Shown piece after piece: positions 58,905-64,000 of a stretch of 64,000 nt of DNA. The position numbers were made by a program, and so were the translations under genes. Numbering within the stretch: the stretch's first letter is position 1; each line of letters starts with the position of its first letter. This DNA comes from Burkholderiaceae bacterium (GTDB taxonomy: Bacteria; Pseudomonadota; Gammaproteobacteria; Burkholderiales; Burkholderiaceae_C). The notes under the pieces are model-generated. The model searched no databases. It was not told where the DNA came from and saw only the letters and a list, made by a program, of their open reading frames with translations. The stretch covers positions 1,984,001 to 2,048,000 of the forward strand of contig JACKLI010000001.1 of assembly GCA_024235995.1 (NCBI GenBank). The letters run 5' to 3'.

Positions 58905-59306
58905 ATGACCCACACCCCCTACGGATACCTGCCGCCCTCGGCGGCATCGCACGCCAACCCGCTGGAGCGCCTGCTCGGCCGCGTCATGGGCTGGCTGGGC
59001 TGGGTGGTGCTGATGCTGCTGGGCCTGGTGTTCGTCGTCAGCCTGCTGTTCTGGCTGGCCGTGATGGTGCTCTACAGCCTGGTGGCAGGCTGGATCACCG
59101 GCCGCCCGGCCACCGTCACCCTGCTGTGGCAGCGCTACCGCGCCATGGCCCGCCAGCACTGGCCGCGGCGCCCGGCGCGCCAGGGGACATCGCCCACGCC
59201 GCGTGCCGATGCCGCGCAGGCCACTGGCGCGGCGATGGAAACGGGCGTGCAGGACGTGGGCTGGCGCGAAGTGCAAGGCGGCGAAGAGGCGCCGCGCAAG
59301 GACTGA
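58905..59306 (+). CDS. Hypothetical membrane protein, 133 residues
   Basis: One or two membrane segments (LGRVMGWLGWVVLMLLGLVFVVSLLFWLAVMVLYSLVAGWIT) form a hydrophobic centre, after a short polar N-terminus, and the C-terminal part is charged and Pro/Ala-rich (RQHWPRRPARQG). No named family recognised. It follows nagZ by 31 bases and ends one base before the convergent transglutaminase-like gene. It is probably an inner-membrane protein with a cytoplasmic tail; function unknown. Confidence 0.75.
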   Translation: MTHTPYGYLPPSAASHANPLERLLGRVMGWLGWVVLMLLGLVFVVSLLFWLAVMVLYSLVAGWITGRPATVTLLWQRYRAMARQHWPRRPARQGTSPTPRADAAQATGAAMETGVQDVGWREVQGGEEAPRKD

Positions 59307-60410
59307 TCACACCGCCACCGCCCGCGCCGAAATGGCGTAGCTGAAGTGCGCCGGGTCGTATTGATCGAACCAGCCCTCGGCGTTCTCGGCCATGGGGTAC
59401 ATCAAAAAACCGATCGGCTCGGCCGCCATGCTGCCCGGCAGGCGCACATCGTGCGCCCGGTTGTAGGCCATCCAGTTGCCCTCCCAGGCCCCGTGCAGGG
59501 CTGAGTACACCGGGGCGATCAACGGGTCGTCGCTGCGCTTGATCCACTCGGGGTGCTCCTGGCGCATCACCTTGGCCACGTCGGCCGGGTCCATGGCGGT
59601 CCAGCCGCTGGCCTGTAGGTAGACCTCGGCGCGGCAGTGCTGGGCACCGGTCAGCTTGTCCGAACCGCTGCCCAGCTGCTGGTAGCCAAAGGCCGAGGGC
59701 GCCAGGCGAATGCCGTACACGTCGCGTGCCGGCACGCCGACGGCGCGGCACAGGCCCACGAACAGCGCGTTCAGGTCGGCGCACTTGCCGCCCAGGTTGC
59801 CGGTTTCCAGCATGGTCTTGATGTCGCCTTCGCCGCAGCCCTTGACGGCGGGCTCGCGCCAGGCGTTGGCCACCATCCAGTCGTAGATGGCGCGGGCCTT
59901 GGCCTCGTCGCCGCGCGCGCCGCGGGTGGCTTGCAACGCCGTCTTGCGCACGATGCCGTCGGTGGGAATCCAGCGCGTGGCCTGCAGCGCGGCGCGCAGG
60001 GTGCTGGTGTCCTCGGGCACGGGGCGGGTGCCGGCCACCCGGCTTTGGGTGCGCACGCGGCAGGTCACTTCCAGGAAGGGCTGCTCCACGCCGGCATCGA
60101 ACTGCGCCGCCACCATGCGCACGCCCTGCGCGCCGTCGAAGGCGATGCGGGCCTGGCCGTTGCTGCTGAAGCTGTCGGCCAGCGGAGTCTGCCAGCTGTC
60201 CTGCACCGAGGGCAGCGGCACCCAGGCGCGGGTGGCGCTGGTGGTGGCCGGCAGGGTGACGCGGGTGACGAGATCGAAGGTGCGCCAGTCGCCGGCTTGC
60301 GGCGCAAAGCGGGGGCTGCTGGCGGCGGGGGCGGCAAAGGCGCGGGGCAGGCTGGCGACAAGGCCAAGTCCGGCCGCGCGCCCGATGAGGGTGCGGCGAT
60401 GCAAGTTCAT
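59307..60410 (-). CDS. Exported transglutaminase-like cysteine protease-fold protein
   Basis: A 367-residue protein with a signal RRTLIGRAAGLGLVASLPRA (Tat-like), then a beta-rich domain and a transglutaminase-like domain with the catalytic Cys in GGKCADLNALFVGLCRAVG, the His in AQHCRAEVYL and the Asp in WTAMDPAD. Bacterial members act as peptidases or amidases on the envelope; the function is unknown. It lies downstream of a TlpA-like gene on the same strand. The stop touches the end of the membrane-protein gene. Confidence 0.88.
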   Translation of the reverse strand: MNLHRRTLIGRAAGLGLVASLPRAFAAPAASSPRFAPQAGDWRTFDLVTRVTLPATTSATRAWVPLPSVQDSWQTPLADSFSSNGQARIAFDGAQGVRMVAAQFDAGVEQPFLEVTCRVRTQSRVAGTRPVPEDTSTLRAALQATRWIPTDGIVRKTALQATRGARGDEAKARAIYDWMVANAWREPAVKGCGEGDIKTMLETGNLGGKCADLNALFVGLCRAVGVPARDVYGIRLAPSAFGYQQLGSGSDKLTGAQHCRAEVYLQASGWTAMDPADVAKVMRQEHPEWIKRSDDPLIAPVYSALHGAWEGNWMAYNRAHDVRLPGSMAAEPIGFLMYPMAENAEGWFDQYDPAHFSYAISARAVAV

Positions 60411-60538
60411 GAAAGAGAACTCCGTTGGGTGAGGAAACACCTGTCGGCGCACACGAGGCCCGCGAAGCATGTCCGCGAAAAGCCAATGCCCCGAAGGCAG
60501 GTGGCCGCTGCACCCCGAGGGATACGCGGCGGAGCGGA

Positions 60539-61044
60539 TTATCCGCCCAGCGCCTGGACCCAGCCCAGCGCCGGCGCGTCGCTCCAGTCCACCGCGCCGG
60601 TGATGGTGCGCTGCGGCCGGCCCCGGGTGTCGATCAGCACGGTGGTGGGAAACACCGTCACGCCCCAGGCGCGGGTGATGGCGCCTTGCGGGTCGGGCAG
60701 CACCGGCAGCGTCAGGCCGGTGGCCTGCGCGTAGCGGCGCACGCGCGGCAGGGGTTCGCGGGCGTTCACGGCCAGCACCGCCAGCCGCTCGCCTTCCAGC
60801 TCGGCCAGGGTCTGCAGGGCGGGCATTTCCTCCTTGCAGGGGGCGCACCAGGTGGCCCAGAAGTTGACCAGCACCGCGCGCCCGCGCAGGGCGGCCAGAT
60901 CCCAGGCCTTGCCTTGCAGGTCGGTACCCGCCAGGGGCGGCAGGGCGCGGCTGGCGGGCCAGGGCTTGGCCACGTTCTGCGCCTGGGCGCCGGGCAGTGC
61001 CCCCGCCAGCAGCAGGCCGGCCAGGGTCAGGCGCCGCGTGGGCA

Positions 61045-61045
<1 letters not shown>
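60539..61045 (-). CDS. TlpA-family periplasmic thiol:disulfide oxidoreductase
   Basis: A 168-residue protein, signal peptide (RRLTLAGLLLAGALPGAQA), then a thioredoxin domain with WCAPCKEEMPALQTL (active-site CAPC near 67-70) and VFPTTVLIDTRGRPQ with the cis-proline. Redox partner in the periplasm, typically of cytochrome c maturation or disulfide reduction. The start ATG overlaps the alaS stop by one base (TGATG); an upstream GTG is adjacent. Co-transcribed with alaS. Confidence 0.92.
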
Positions 61046-63702
<2,657 letters not shown>

Positions 63703-63708
63703 AAACGT

Positions 63709-63765
63709 TTTGGCTTGTAGCGCTTGTCCAGAAAGCGCAATCAGCTCAGCAATTGATAGCGAAGT
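63709..63765. repeat. TAGCGCTTG...AAGCGC intergenic repeat
   Basis: GCGCTT and AAGCGC (63720-63738) form a hairpin, with a TTGATAGC flank. It fills the gap between alaS and the PIN gene and includes the last codons and stop of the PIN gene. It resembles the other TAGC repeats in the window. Confidence 0.55.
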
Positions 63766-64000
63766 CCGGTGAATTTGGCAAAATCCTTGTCGAAGGTCAG
63801 CACCTCGGCGCCGTGCTCGATGGCCAGTGCGGCGATGTGGGCGTCGTTGGTCAGGTTGCCGGCCACGCCCGCTTCGAGCAGCAGGCGCGAGACGAGATCC
63901 AGGTGGCGAACCCCCGGCTGGAGCAACTGCGCCCGGGGGTGCTGCAGCCATTCGTGGACCAGCGCCAGCGCGTCGGCTACGGCCAGTGGCCTGGGCATGA
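63741..64000 (-). CDS. PIN-domain toxin (VapC type), C-terminal part
   Basis: The frame runs out of the window on the right; the 85 or so residues visible are the C-terminal two thirds of a VapC-type PIN domain. The acidic positions are in [12 protein letters not shown] and FDKDFAKF, the usual positions of the third and fourth acidic residues. The stop lies inside an intergenic repeat, which also supplies the last residues (YQLLS). The partner antitoxin must lie beyond the right end. It is a different gene from the PIN toxin near 4 kb; their sequences are not close. Confidence 0.85.
   Translation of the reverse strand, partial: MPRPLAVADALALVHEWLQHPRAQLLQPGVRHLDLVSRLLLEAGVAGNLTNDAHIAALAIEHGAEVLTFDKDFAKFTGLRYQLLS

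Overview
The window is G+C-rich chromosomal DNA from a betaproteobacterium, order Burkholderiales, most likely family Comamonadaceae. This rests on gene order (tmk-holB-pilZ-tatD; thrS-infC-rpmI-rplT-pheS-pheT-ihfA-merR; smc-zipA-ligA), on protein character, and on short AT-richer dispersed repeats of the kind I associate with that family. No phage, plasmid backbone, rRNA operon or CRISPR array is visible.

Layout. 1-4.4 kb: end of mltG, then tmk, holB, a PilZ protein, tatD, an ankyrin protein and a VapBC-type toxin-antitoxin pair with a palindromic operator candidate. 4.4-12.6 kb: translation block thrS-infC-rpmI-rplT-pheS-pheT-ihfA-merR, with a possible threonine leader peptide plus terminator before thrS and an ATC start for infC. 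12.6-14.4 kb: tRNA-Pro, an XRE-type regulator, tRNA-His and a BI-1/YccA membrane protein. 14.6-21.4 kb: heme-binding GlcG/HbpS protein, PEP synthase and its regulatory kinase/phosphatase, a two-part Na+/solute symporter, and 3-methyladenine glycosylase. 21.4-31.7 kb: metabolic and redox genes (YhdH oxidoreductase, secreted lipase-like lipoprotein, MFS/LysR pair, thioredoxin-like proteins, group III truncated hemoglobin, mobA-moaA, SDR, DUF937) and an unreported-looking 52-residue basic protein. 31.8-35.2 kb is the accessory part: puuD urate hydroxylase, a broken IS3-type transposase, then a two-cassette integron-like array (DUF1272 gene, attC, RidA gene, truncated attC) with no integrase in view, abutting a reversed ParE/antitoxin pair. 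35.4-45.5 kb: YeaQ-type membrane protein, ABC-F ATPase, PilT/PilU-like ATPase, two small proteins, smc, zipA. 45.5-54 kb: ligA, ROK kinase, lipoprotein, def, NlpC/P60 peptidase, PQQ-type sugar dehydrogenase, iron-binding protein behind a Fur box, phasin. 54.2-64 kb: nitroreductase, pncB, antiporter, nagZ with an in-frame repeat insertion, a membrane protein, transglutaminase-like protein, TlpA-like protein, alaS, and the end of a PIN-domain toxin gene.

Most regions are ordinary housekeeping chromosome. The strongest unusual signals are the attC-bounded cassette array; an 11-bp palindromic motif shared upstream of the heme-binding gene and puuD; the possible thrS attenuator; and repeat elements that have entered coding sequence (tmk, the ABC-F gene, nagZ and the end of the PIN gene).
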